Of a stretch of DNA of 13,707 bases, positions 1-6,985 are shown in pieces (position 1 is the first letter of the stretch; every line of letters starts with the position of its first letter). The stretch comes from Quisquiliibacterium sp. (lineage in GTDB: Bacteria; Pseudomonadota; Gammaproteobacteria; Burkholderiales; Burkholderiaceae_E), in contig JAURMJ010000022.1 of NCBI GenBank assembly GCA_030830765.1, forward strand, positions 1 through 13,707, read 5' to 3'. The translations under genes were made by a program, and so were the position numbers. The notes beneath the pieces were generated by a model that worked only from the letters and a program-made list of their open reading frames with translations, made no database searches and was not told where the DNA came from.

Positions 1-50
1 GACTGATCAGCCTCCCGCAAACTGAGGATGATTGACAGAGGCGCTTGAAC

Positions 51-98
51 ATGAATAAATCGCGTTTAGTCTCAACATATTGTTGCGGAGAAATTTGA
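51..98 (+). CDS. Possible 15-codon leader ORF before the needle-like gene
   Basis: An ATG at 51 opens a 15-codon frame reading MNKSRLVSTYCCGEI. It ends in a TGA (96-98) that shares its A with the ATG of the next gene, giving a TGATG junction. A purine-rich AGAGGCG lies 7 bases upstream of the ATG. The arrangement would suit translational coupling or a leader peptide, but the downstream gene has its own good ribosome binding site. No family is recognised and chance is quite possible for a frame this short. Confidence 0.22.
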   Translation: MNKSRLVSTYCCGEI

Positions 99-340
99 TG
101 GCAAGTTCACTGACGATTGCGAACTTGGGTGGCTACCTGAACAATGTGGTAGTGACCCAGGAAAATGCTATGGCTGCCAAAGTGGCCGAGTTGGAAGCCG
201 CTGGCGAGAACGTGTCCACGATTCAATTGCTTGAATTGCAACAAAGCATGACCCAGTGGACTTTGACCACTGACTTGCAGTCGCAAATGATGAAGACGCT
301 CAGCGACACTCTCAAGAGCATCATCCAGAAATCAGGCTGA
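98..340 (+). CDS. Small type III secretion needle-like protein (EscF/YscF/SsaG type)
   Basis: Encodes 80 residues, the usual size of type III secretion needle subunits (about 70-90). The ATG at 98 is preceded by GGAG at 87-90 with 7-base spacing; an upstream TTG at 80 in the same frame is less likely. There is no signal peptide, as expected for a type III substrate. The C-terminal half (about residues 43-80) has LLELQQSMTQW, then MMKTLSDTLKSII. It resembles by eye the conserved C-terminal helix of EscF and SsaG (LELQ...MLKTIKDL) and of YscF (LLADLQ...W...ILQKF). In that family the subunit polymerises into the extracellular needle that conducts effectors; the unified family name is SctF. No other secretion gene is visible; its neighbours would lie left of the window. 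A coincidental helical hairpin protein is the main alternative. Confidence 0.55.
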   Translation: MASSLTIANLGGYLNNVVVTQENAMAAKVAELEAAGENVSTIQLLELQQSMTQWTLTTDLQSQMMKTLSDTLKSIIQKSG

Positions 341-363
341 GCAGCGCGTCTGCATCGTGAACA

Positions 364-391
364 CTGACCGGACTCTGTTTGCTTCGGTCAG
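364..391 (+). terminator. Weak hairpin downstream of the needle-like gene
   Basis: CTGACCG (364-370) is perfectly complementary to CGGTCAG (385-391), with a 14-base loop. It starts 24 bases after the stop of the needle-like gene, where a terminator would be expected. There is no T-tract on the plus strand, so a classic rho-independent terminator is not supported. The hairpin overlaps the stop of the short minus-strand coding-like tail. Confidence 0.2.
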
Positions 392-507
392 CAGCGCGGC
401 GGGTAGGCACAGCCTTCCATGATCGCCCAGGTTTGCTGGGGGTTGTTGTAGTCTGCCAGCGAAGGCAAGTCGCCCTGATCCGGGTGGCAGTGCCACGTTT
501 CAGGCAG
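388..507 (-). pseudogene. Short coding-like C-terminal tail of unknown origin
   Basis: Just downstream of the glutamate-synthase-like gene, in the +1 frame relative to it, 39 sense codons run to a TGA at 388-390. The codons favour G or C in third position, and the peptide looks like a real protein end: it begins LPETWHCHPDQGDL and ends TWAIMEGCAYPPRC. A TGA at 508-510 blocks the frame immediately upstream, and the only starts available are CTG at the very beginning, an internal TTG and an internal ATG near the end. It could be the remnant of a deleted gene, a very small non-ATG gene, or an extension of the upstream protein cut off by a one-base change between 500 and 510. No family is recognised. 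Confidence 0.28.
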
Positions 508-2116
508 TCATCTGGTTTTTGAGGTTGAAGCTGGACCCATTGACCTGACTCCAGAACGTATCGATGCTTTCATCCCCGGTTGACAATCCATCCAGCAGGG
601 CGCCTTCGCGAACCGTCGGGTGGATTCGGTCCTCGAGGTGGATCTCCCCATCTGCGCTACGAGAGACGATGTGACGGCGGGTCATCTGACCAGGATGCGT
701 CAATCCGGTAGCCTCCAGCATTTCGGCCACCGCATGAACCGTGTTCTTATGAAAGTTGAAGACCCGGTTGGAGCGGTCTTCAATATTGAGCACCCGATAC
801 CGCTTGGGGTCCATGGTTGCGATACCGGTTGGGCACCGATTTGAAGCGCAGTCGCGCGCCTGTACGCATCCCAGCGCAAACATGAAGGGGCGTGCCATGT
901 TGACCCAGTCCGCGCCCAAAGCACAGGTTTTCAGGATATCGAAGGCACTGACAATCTTGCCAGAGGCTGCAATCCGGATACGGTGACGCAGTCCAGCCCC
1001 TCTCAGCGCATTATCGACGAAGACGAGTGCATCTTTCAGTGGGGATCCGATATGGTCGGTGAATTCGACGGGAGCAGCGCCAGTGCCGCCTTCCGCGCCA
1101 TCGACCGTGATGAAGTCGATTCGTTGTCCGGTGTGCAGCATGGCCTTCACAATGGAGAGAAACTCCCACGGATGGCCAATGCACAATTTGATGCCCACTG
1201 GTTTTCCGCCTGAAAGCTCTCGAAGGCGTTGGACAAAATCGAGCAGTTCAAGCGGGGTTGAGAATTCGGTGTGAAAGGGCGGAGAGAGGCAGTCCTTGCC
1301 GATTTCGACACCTCGAGCTTCAGCGATTTCCTTGGAGACCTTCGCCCCGAGCAGCATGCCCCCATGGCCAGGCTTGGCGCCCTGGCTCAGCTTGATTTCT
1401 ATCATCTTGACCTGGGGAAGCGTCGCCCTGCGGCGAAAGGCCTCCGGGTCAAATCGCCCCTGTGCCGTTCGGCATCCAAAGTAAGCCGTTGAGATCTGCC
1501 AGATCGTGTCTCCGCCGCCCGATTCGTGATATTTCGACAAGGATCCTTCGCCCGTATTGTGGGCAAATCCACCAAGGCGTGCGCCGGTATTGAGCGCTTG
1601 AATCGCGTTGGGCGAGAGCGCGCCGAAGGAAGTACCGGAGATATTCAGCACAGAGATTGAATAGGCCTGCGGGCCTTCGCCCACCAGCACCCGGAAATTG
1701 CTGTCTTTGATTTGCGTCGGCTGCATGGAATGGTTGAGCCAGGAAAATCCACGCTCATCCATGGATTCGATCGAGCCGAATGGTCGCACCGCAAGGATTT
1801 CTTTTGCCCGCTGGTAAACCATGGCGCGCTGGTTGCGGGAGTAGGGCAGTTCCTCGCTGTCTGATTCCCAGAAATATTGGCGCAGTTCGGGGCGAATCAA
1901 CTCGAAGAAAAAGCGAAAACGCCCCAGCAGTGGGTAGTTCCCGAGCAGGGTGCGGGACTGCTGGTTGTAGTCATAAACGCCGAGCACCGCCAGACCTGTT
2001 GTAGGGATGGCCCAGAGAATCGACCACCAGCCGATCAGCGCTCCCGTCAGCGTCAGCATTGCGCCAATGCACGAAAATAGAAAGACGGTGTATCTGCCCC
2101 AAAGGAGATCGCGCAT
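500..2116 (-). CDS. FMN-binding glutamate-synthase-like membrane protein
   Basis: A 538-residue protein of the stand-alone FMN-binding glutamate synthase family (GltB central/FMN domain only). Residues about 10-48 form two hydrophobic segments that would anchor it in the inner membrane. The TIM-barrel part includes IKLSQGAKPGHGG (241-253) and VDGAEGGTGAAP (338-349), typical of the FMN and 2-oxoglutarate site of glutamate synthases. C417, C423 and C428 follow the C-x5-C-x4-C spacing of the glutamate synthase 3Fe-4S cluster. It lacks the N-terminal amidotransferase domain and the NADPH-binding subunit, so it is not a complete GltBD enzyme and its true reaction is uncertain. The ATG is supported by GGAGG at 2121-2125, 4 bases upstream. 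It lies 112 bp downstream of the DUF5666 gene on the same strand and may share its transcript. Confidence 0.9.
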   Translation of the reverse strand: MRDLLWGRYTVFLFSCIGAMLTLTGALIGWWSILWAIPTTGLAVLGVYDYNQQSRTLLGNYPLLGRFRFFFELIRPELRQYFWESDSEELPYSRNQRAMVYQRAKEILAVRPFGSIESMDERGFSWLNHSMQPTQIKDSNFRVLVGEGPQAYSISVLNISGTSFGALSPNAIQALNTGARLGGFAHNTGEGSLSKYHESGGGDTIWQISTAYFGCRTAQGRFDPEAFRRRATLPQVKMIEIKLSQGAKPGHGGMLLGAKVSKEIAEARGVEIGKDCLSPPFHTEFSTPLELLDFVQRLRELSGGKPVGIKLCIGHPWEFLSIVKAMLHTGQRIDFITVDGAEGGTGAAPVEFTDHIGSPLKDALVFVDNALRGAGLRHRIRIAASGKIVSAFDILKTCALGADWVNMARPFMFALGCVQARDCASNRCPTGIATMDPKRYRVLNIEDRSNRVFNFHKNTVHAVAEMLEATGLTHPGQMTRRHIVSRSADGEIHLEDRIHPTVREGALLDGLSTGDESIDTFWSQVNGSSFNLKNQMTA

Positions 2117-2172
2117 TAAACCTCCGAAATTCGCCGATAGCCGGCCGGTTCGAAAAGCACACTGCGCGAGTA

Positions 2173-2196
2173 TCGCACCTTCATGCTGAAGTGCGA
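2173..2196 (-). repeat. Hairpin between the DUF5666 and glutamate-synthase-like genes
   Basis: Read on the minus strand, TCGCACTTCA and TGAAGGTGCGA form a 10-bp stem with one bulged base and a GCA loop. It sits in the 112-bp gap between two genes on the same strand. The stem is strong but no T-tract follows, so it could be a transcript-stabilising or processing structure, a factor-dependent stop, or an operator. It is not a standard intrinsic terminator. Confidence 0.4.
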
Positions 2197-2228
2197 CAAG
2201 ACGCGACCTTGCATCACCAATGAGGCAG

Positions 2229-3434
2229 CTACTCGAGGTTGATCAGGGTGGCCTCGTAGCGATTGGCTTGTGCCACCCAGGTGGCCAATATTCGTACCGG
2301 CATTCCGAGTGACAACTGGTCGAGTGTGGCGTCAACAGGCTTGATGAGCAGCCCCTCTGGTACAGGTCGGCCCAGCCAAATCTGCGTACCGTTGACTGTC
2401 ACGGTCTTGGTGGCTGGGTCCAGGACCTCAATCACCCCGTCAAATGCCTTGCTCGCTTGAAACTCTTCCTGGAGCGGAATCAGGACAGCATTTGCCTTGA
2501 GCACGCCGCCTGCTGCAACGCCGCGCGCCGAAGCGCGAGCGCCGATGGCCAGGCGCGCTGAGCCTTGAATGGCTGCGTCACTTGCATCGATACGCACGTC
2601 ATTGATCGAAAAATCTGTTGGCGTGCGAACGTCAGTGACAATGCCACCCACGCGCGCGTCACGACTGTCGATGATGGACATGGCCTGCGCAAACGTGTTC
2701 GCAGAAAAATCCGGATTTTCAGCGGTTGTTACCGCAAGCGAAAGACGCGTCATACGCCTCTCTGCGACGGCTTTGGGCAGATCCTCCGGGACGTCTCTCG
2801 CGATTGCGTAACTGATACGCGCATTACCAATGGTGATGGTCTTGTTGTCGGGGTCGATGGAGTCGAGAGGACCGTGAATCATCCAGCGCGTGGCGCCCGA
2901 CCGGGGGTCAATGCGGGTCGCGAGATAACTCTGTGTTTTGCGATCATAAAAACCAGAGATTTCGACGACTTGCCCGGGTTGCAGTCCGGCGAGTCCCTCC
3001 GTCATGCTCTGCGCAAGGACGGTATTCTGGTCAAGGCGGACCTGCTGATTTAAAACGATCAGCTGCTGTTGGATCGGATCAACCGAGCTGACGGGGCCCA
3101 GAAGGGCTGTGTCGACGATCACGCGATCGGCAACTGCAGAATTGCCGCCATTAGAAGAATCGACAATGGGACCTGAGGTTAATCGAACGATGCTCCCCAC
3201 CGCCAGGTCGGCACACGACTGGGGATCACCAAAGTCGTTTTGAATGATTGCGCTGTCACATTCGTATCTGACTCCCTGCACGAAGATCGATCCGAGCGCC
3301 GTGATGGGACCATATGCGTAACTTCCGGTGCCGCCGACCCCCACGCCGCCACAGCTTCCGACAAGAAGGGTGAGGCATGTCACCAGGAAGATTCGAAAGC
3401 TAGACAAGGAACTGACCTCGAATAATTGTTTCAT
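2229..3434 (-). CDS. DUF5666 repeat lipoprotein
   Basis: A 401-residue secreted protein. Residues about 13-27 are hydrophobic and end in LVGSC, a plausible lipobox with C28 as the lipidated residue, so it is probably an outer-membrane or periplasmic lipoprotein. A glycine-rich stretch (GGVGVGGTG) follows. The body is a series of short beta-rich repeats that begin with GPI, GPV, GPL, GIV or GVI and contain a 'V(D)P...TVTVNG' pattern. Examples are GPITALGSIFVQG, GPLDSIDPDNKTITIG and GVIEVLDPATKTVTVNG. This is the DUF5666 pattern; no enzymatic residues are visible and the function is unknown. It follows the DUF6502 gene after 12 bases and has no clear ribosome binding site of its own, so translational coupling is likely. 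This pairing recurs, to my recollection, in other betaproteobacteria. Confidence 0.82.
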   Translation of the reverse strand: MKQLFEVSSLSSFRIFLVTCLTLLVGSCGGVGVGGTGSYAYGPITALGSIFVQGVRYECDSAIIQNDFGDPQSCADLAVGSIVRLTSGPIVDSSNGGNSAVADRVIVDTALLGPVSSVDPIQQQLIVLNQQVRLDQNTVLAQSMTEGLAGLQPGQVVEISGFYDRKTQSYLATRIDPRSGATRWMIHGPLDSIDPDNKTITIGNARISYAIARDVPEDLPKAVAERRMTRLSLAVTTAENPDFSANTFAQAMSIIDSRDARVGGIVTDVRTPTDFSINDVRIDASDAAIQGSARLAIGARASARGVAAGGVLKANAVLIPLQEEFQASKAFDGVIEVLDPATKTVTVNGTQIWLGRPVPEGLLIKPVDATLDQLSLGMPVRILATWVAQANRYEATLINLE

Positions 3435-3446
3435 CAGGGATGACCA

Positions 3447-4337
3447 CTATCGGCGTTTGCTCAGCCGTCTGGGGATGCCAGGTTGTGGCGTGATTTGTTC
3501 CGGGGCAGAACCGCTTCCGTCATTATAGAAATAGAGTCCGATTCGCACGCGGTGGCTTGCCTCAGCGGGATTGGCTTCGTCTTTCGTGACGAGTGCCTGG
3601 AGCTGCGGGATCGTTGAATCAAGCACACGTTGCCAGAGCGGACCGATCGCCTGTTGAATTTGAGTAATTGAACTGTCTGTCAAGCCGTCGGCAAAAACGG
3701 CTTGTTCAAAATGCCGGTTTCCGCCAGCAAGCAAATTTTCAACGGCTGCGGTCAGGTGGTCGCCAACGTTGTCTGCGAGGATGCTGATCATGCTGCTCTG
3801 GTCGCCGCTTGGCACGAATGCCGTCCGTGTCAGCCGGATTTCGTCCGTTGCCAGATCGAATTCAATCAGACCGAGTCTGAGTAGTTCGTCCAGCATGCTG
3901 CGGGGATGTACATCACGAGTGACTTCGCTGACCAGGCTTTCGAAGCTCGGCTTGGGACCCTGCCTTGGCAATGCCTTCAGCGATCCGGATGGTGCGCGGT
4001 ACTCGTCGCTGGTAATCCAGCGCGCAAACACCTCGCTCGCCTTGGATTGCGGCTGACGTGTTTTCGAATCAGACTGTTGCAGAAGGCGTTTGATTTCTGG
4101 TCGGTTGATGCCAGTGATAACGCTGAGCTGGCTGACGCGTCGCTTTGATTTTTCGTCCGGATCTTGCGCCAAAGCAGCCTGGAGCACAGCTTGCTTCAGG
4201 GATTCCTGCAAGTTCTGATACGAGACGCCTTGTGCCAAGGCAAGCTTGGCAAGGGGAGCAAGCACTGCGTCGATGGCCTGCATCACCGCCGATCCCGAGC
4301 CCGTTGTCGGAATCTGATCTTGGGGTCCTGCGCTCAT
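3447..4337 (-). CDS. DUF6502 family protein, possible DNA-binding regulator
   Basis: From the ATG at 4337 the protein has 296 residues; an in-frame TTG at 4376 would add 13. Neither start has a clear ribosome binding site. The ATG is preferred because family similarity starts only after about 15 further residues. Features I associate with DUF6502 are the N-terminal LAPLAKLALAQGVSYQNL, a helix-turn-helix-like SQLSVITGINRPEIKRLL, EVFARWITSDEY, the strongly conserved RDVHPRSMLDELLRLGLIEF, NVGDHLTAAVENLL, and the C-terminal RVRIGLYFYN. The role is unknown; the helix-turn-helix-like part hints at regulation. It is the first gene of the DUF6502-DUF5666 pair, and a 16-bp tandem repeat lies just upstream. 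Confidence 0.8.
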   Translation of the reverse strand: MSAGPQDQIPTTGSGSAVMQAIDAVLAPLAKLALAQGVSYQNLQESLKQAVLQAALAQDPDEKSKRRVSQLSVITGINRPEIKRLLQQSDSKTRQPQSKASEVFARWITSDEYRAPSGSLKALPRQGPKPSFESLVSEVTRDVHPRSMLDELLRLGLIEFDLATDEIRLTRTAFVPSGDQSSMISILADNVGDHLTAAVENLLAGGNRHFEQAVFADGLTDSSITQIQQAIGPLWQRVLDSTIPQLQALVTKDEANPAEASHRVRIGLYFYNDGSGSAPEQITPQPGIPRRLSKRR

Positions 4338-4377
4338 TGTGGCTGTATTTAGCGGACGGCGTGAGAACTGATTCAAC

Positions 4378-4409
4378 GAATGTGCGATAACGCGAATGTG
4401 CGATAACGC
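4378..4409. repeat. Perfect 16-bp tandem duplication upstream of the DUF6502 gene
   Basis: GAATGTGCGATAACGC occurs twice with no gap, at 4378-4393 and 4394-4409. The copy on the left ends 41 bases upstream of the preferred ATG, and only 2 bases from the alternative TTG, of the minus-strand DUF6502 gene. It could be a paired operator, or a replication-slippage product within the leader. Confidence 0.85.
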
Positions 4410-4873
4410 AACGGATGGGCGGTACCGCAGCTTTTTCTAGTAAACGATAACCCTGGATTATCTCCTAAATCTGGCTCTTTGGGATGACCCCTCGCAATGC
4501 TTCAGAGAGACCTGCAAGGTCTCCAGACTGCGGCAAAGTGTGTGACCCGGTGCCGACTCGGCGCCTCGATGGCAACCCAGGTACGCGATTGCCTCCATTT
4601 GGCCAGGACTCCCGTTTTGACCGGGGTAAGTCAATCGACCCGGGATAAAGCCGGATAGAGGCCCGCGAAGCCTTGGCGACAGACTTTCAAGACGCGCCGG
4701 TTCGTAGGACCGTCGGTGACAGATCACCATCAAGTGCAGTCAGTCGGCACGTCATACAAGCCTGGATGACCCAACTGCTGCCTCTATATCCGGGGGCTGC
4801 GTGATATGACCGTCCTGAAGGTACACTTTCCCTGTCGATCAATCTCGATGATTCTTTCCAAGGGGTGTCACTG
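4410..4873. other. Intergenic region between divergent DUF6502 and STAS genes
   Basis: About 460 bases separate the two divergent units and should hold both promoters. I see no convincing gene, RNA or mobile element. Two short inverted repeats are present: GAGACC-TGCAA-GGTCTC at 4507-4523 and GGTGA-CAGA-TCACC at 4715-4728. Neither is followed by a T-tract. A 91-residue minus-strand reading frame here has a composition unlike protein and was not accepted. Confidence 0.5.
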
Positions 4874-5158
4874 ATGTCTGAGCCGGTAATTTATGTCCTG
4901 ACGGGGCGATTGGATGGCGGCAGCGCTGCCGGACATGAACAGGCGCTGGAGGCAGCGATCACCGATTCGCAACCGAATCTGGTCATTGACATGACTGGGC
5001 TCAATTACGTGAGCAGCGCTGGATTGCGCGTGTTGCTGGTCGCAGCCAAGCGTGCGCGCGGAAAGGGCGGTGATATCTCGCTGAAGCGTCCTTCCGCTGC
5101 GATCCGGGAAGTGCTTGAGATCAGCGGTTTCGACAAAATCCTGAAGATTGTCGACTGA
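4874..5158 (+). CDS. STAS-domain anti-sigma factor antagonist
   Basis: A 94-residue single STAS domain like SpoIIAA, RsbV and BtrV. The motif LVIDMTGLNYVSSAGLRVLL (37-56) is the diagnostic beta-strand and helix carrying the phosphorylated serine. Aligning on the following Gly-Leu with SpoIIAA points to S48, with S47 as the alternative. In this family the unphosphorylated form binds the partner kinase and releases that kinase's target, while a PP2C phosphatase restores it after phosphorylation. The ATG at 4874 has AGGGG at 4861-4865 at 8-base spacing; a GTG at 4865 overlaps that site and is less likely. The gene for its probable kinase follows after 88 bases, and a cognate-type phosphatase lies at the end of the same gene run. 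Confidence 0.9.
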   Translation: MSEPVIYVLTGRLDGGSAAGHEQALEAAITDSQPNLVIDMTGLNYVSSAGLRVLLVAAKRARGKGGDISLKRPSAAIREVLEISGFDKILKIVD

Positions 5159-5246
5159 AGGGTCCAGGATGCCGGCCGTTGCAACGGATCAGAGACGGGG
5201 GATGCGTTCCAAAGAGTATCCACCGGATCGTCTGGATTGAGATCGA

Positions 5247-5705
5247 ATGACGCCTTTGCCGCTCAACGATCCCGGTGCGCAGGTTTTGGAGCTGTCGGTC
5301 CATCTCCCGGAGGTGACCCGCGCAGTGGGCTGGCTTGAGTCGATTCTGGAAGCAGAAGGCCTTGATCCTGCGCGTATTTTTGGTTTCACGTTAAGCCTCG
5401 ACGAGGTTCTCACCAACATCATTGACTATGGTTTCCCGGCAACGGAACCTGACGCTCAACAAGCGGATGCAGCGCTGATTCGTCTTATTTTTCGACGCGA
5501 CGCTGAGAAATTGACCCTCGAGGTGCAGGACTGTGGCATCGCATTCGACCCCACCAATCAGCAGATTGAGGCGACAGTTTCCGATGTCGCGGAGGCACCC
5601 ATTGGGGGACACGGCCTCAGACTGATGCGGCACTACCTCGACTCGCTTGAGTATCAACGAAGGGATGGCTGGAATACGCTGCGCTTGACGATGCGCGCTG
5701 CGTAA
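5247..5705 (+). CDS. RsbW/SpoIIAB-like ATP-binding anti-sigma kinase
   Basis: A 152-residue GHKL ATPase domain of the HATPase_c_2 class. The N box SLDEVLTNIIDYG (50-62) has E53 as probable catalytic base and N57 as magnesium ligand. The G1 box VQDCGIAFDP (93-102) has D95 to contact adenine, and GGHGLRLM (120-127) is the G2 box. All key residues are intact, so it is expected to phosphorylate the STAS protein encoded upstream and to bind an unidentified target. The target need not be a sigma factor: BtrW-type relatives act on other regulators, and no sigma gene is visible here. The ribosome binding site before the ATG at 5247 is weak. Confidence 0.88.
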   Translation: MTPLPLNDPGAQVLELSVHLPEVTRAVGWLESILEAEGLDPARIFGFTLSLDEVLTNIIDYGFPATEPDAQQADAALIRLIFRRDAEKLTLEVQDCGIAFDPTNQQIEATVSDVAEAPIGGHGLRLMRHYLDSLEYQRRDGWNTLRLTMRAA

Positions 5706-5944
5706 TTCACGCCCGGTTATTTAGCCTTTGAGCGCCCGTGTCACGCTTGTTTGACCGGGTCGTTCCAGGATGGTCCAATGCATGCGGCGATGATCAAGCT
5801 GCGGTGACCGTAACTTGCGTGGTTAATGCCCATCAGCGGGTGTCCGACCAGTGATGGTTGTCATGCGGCCCAGGCATTTGGTCATTGCTCGCTGGCGGTA
5901 CGAGGATCACTGATCCGAGCAGGGAGTCGTGGAGGGCATGCCAG
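5706..5944 (+). other. Gap between the anti-sigma kinase and binding-protein genes
   Basis: This 239-base stretch separates the STAS/kinase pair from the four tightly packed downstream genes. The only structure I see is a loose inverted repeat, CCCGGT at 5712-5717 and ACCGGG at 5754-5759, with a 36-base loop. A separate promoter for the downstream genes could lie here but no clear -35/-10 pair is evident. Confidence 0.4.
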
Positions 5945-6985
5945 TTGAAGCGTCGTGAATTCATTCGGATTGGTCTGAGCGCCCCAGTCGTGTTGGGCGC
6001 AGGGCAGAGCCATGCTCAGCTGAGGTCGCCGATGAATAACCCTCGTATCCTCATCATCACCTATCGAGGGGCGACCGATGTTGAAAGAGGCTTCATAGCT
6101 CAGTTGAATGAAGCCGGGCTGCGACCGGAGTTGATGGTGCGGGACGTTCAGACTGATGTCACGAAAGTTCCCGCAATCCTGAAAGAGGCGCAGGCCTTCA
6201 GACCTGATCTGATCTTCACCTGGGGGACATCGGTTACCTTGGCGGTCACCGGAACCTACGATGCTCCCCGGCGGCACGCTTTGTCATCGGTCCCTGTGGT
6301 TTTTGCGCTGGTGTCAGCCCCGGTGGGGTCGAAAATCGTAGTGAGCAGGAGTGGGCAATCGCGCAGTATCACGGGCGCCGTGCATATCGTGCCCACCGAG
6401 ATACAGATGCGGACAATGCGGCTCTACAAGGATTTCGACAAGGTTGGCCTGTTGTACAACACGGCGGAGTCCAACTCCCGGATCATTGCCAGCGAGGTGC
6501 ATCGCTTTGCTTCGGCAAACGGCCTTGGGGTTGTCGAGCGCACGGTGCGCATGGATGCGAATGGGCGTCCTGTTGTCGACGGCATTGAAGATCTTGTGGC
6601 CCAGATTGCTGGTGAGGGCGCGCAATGGCTGTATCTGCCCCCCGATACTTTCGTAGGAAATGCGCTTCATCGGGTCGTTCCTGCTTCCCTGGAGCATCGC
6701 CTTCCCACCTTCGGCGCTGCCGAGCGCGCGGTCCGTCGAAGCGGTGCGCTCGCTGGTCTGATCAGCCGTTATTCCTCTGTTGGTCATCTGGCGGGCGCAA
6801 AAGCGCTCGAGATTCTTCGTGATGGCAGACCGGCGTCGGCTGTTCCGATCACCACGCTGAAGCGATTCTCATTGATCGTGAATATGCAGGTGGCCAAGGC
6901 GCTTGGTGGTTTTTACCCACCAATCGAGATGCTCAATTATGCCGAGGTGATTAATGTGCCCGTGCCGGGTGCTTCACGATCATGA
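5945..6985 (+). CDS. ABC_sub_bind periplasmic binding protein without transporter partners
   Basis: A 346-residue protein from the TTG at 5945, which has GGAGGG at 5931-5936 with 8-base spacing; a TTG at 5858 opens the frame earlier but would bury the signal peptide. The N-terminus KRREFIR with a hydrophobic stretch to SHA (22-24) is a Tat-type signal with probable cleavage after A24. The rest resembles the ABC_sub_bind family (PF04392, related to TrpX-like binding proteins). It has RILIITYRG (34-42), RPDLIFTWGTSV (86-97), VVFALVSAPVG (118-128) and VGLLYNTAESNS (167-178), and ends with YAEVINVPVP. No permease or ATPase gene is nearby. Its stop overlaps the GNAT start by ATGA, and membrane sensors follow, so a ligand-sensing role is more likely than transport. 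The ligand cannot be read from sequence. Confidence 0.82.
   Translation: MKRREFIRIGLSAPVVLGAGQSHAQLRSPMNNPRILIITYRGATDVERGFIAQLNEAGLRPELMVRDVQTDVTKVPAILKEAQAFRPDLIFTWGTSVTLAVTGTYDAPRRHALSSVPVVFALVSAPVGSKIVVSRSGQSRSITGAVHIVPTEIQMRTMRLYKDFDKVGLLYNTAESNSRIIASEVHRFASANGLGVVERTVRMDANGRPVVDGIEDLVAQIAGEGAQWLYLPPDTFVGNALHRVVPASLEHRLPTFGAAERAVRRSGALAGLISRYSSVGHLAGAKALEILRDGRPASAVPITTLKRFSLIVNMQVAKALGGFYPPIEMLNYAEVINVPVPGASRS

Noticed and set aside
500..510. Programmed +1 frameshift fusing the short tail to the glutamate-synthase-like protein
   Set aside because: The shift would have to occur in a window of about 9 bases, with no known slippery motif, and the protein already has a normal family length.
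4507..4523. GAGACC-TGCAA-GGTCTC as an intrinsic terminator
   Set aside because: Short stem with no T-tract, and it lies upstream of two divergent genes rather than after one.
4458..4733. 91-residue minus-strand reading frame in the DUF6502-STAS intergenic region
   Set aside because: Arg/Ser/Gly/Pro-rich sequence with no recognisable domain, no ribosome binding site and codon use unlike neighbouring genes.
6314..6787. 157-residue minus-strand reading frame opposite the binding protein gene
   Set aside because: No domain or start signal, and the plus-strand gene is clearly coding over the same bases.
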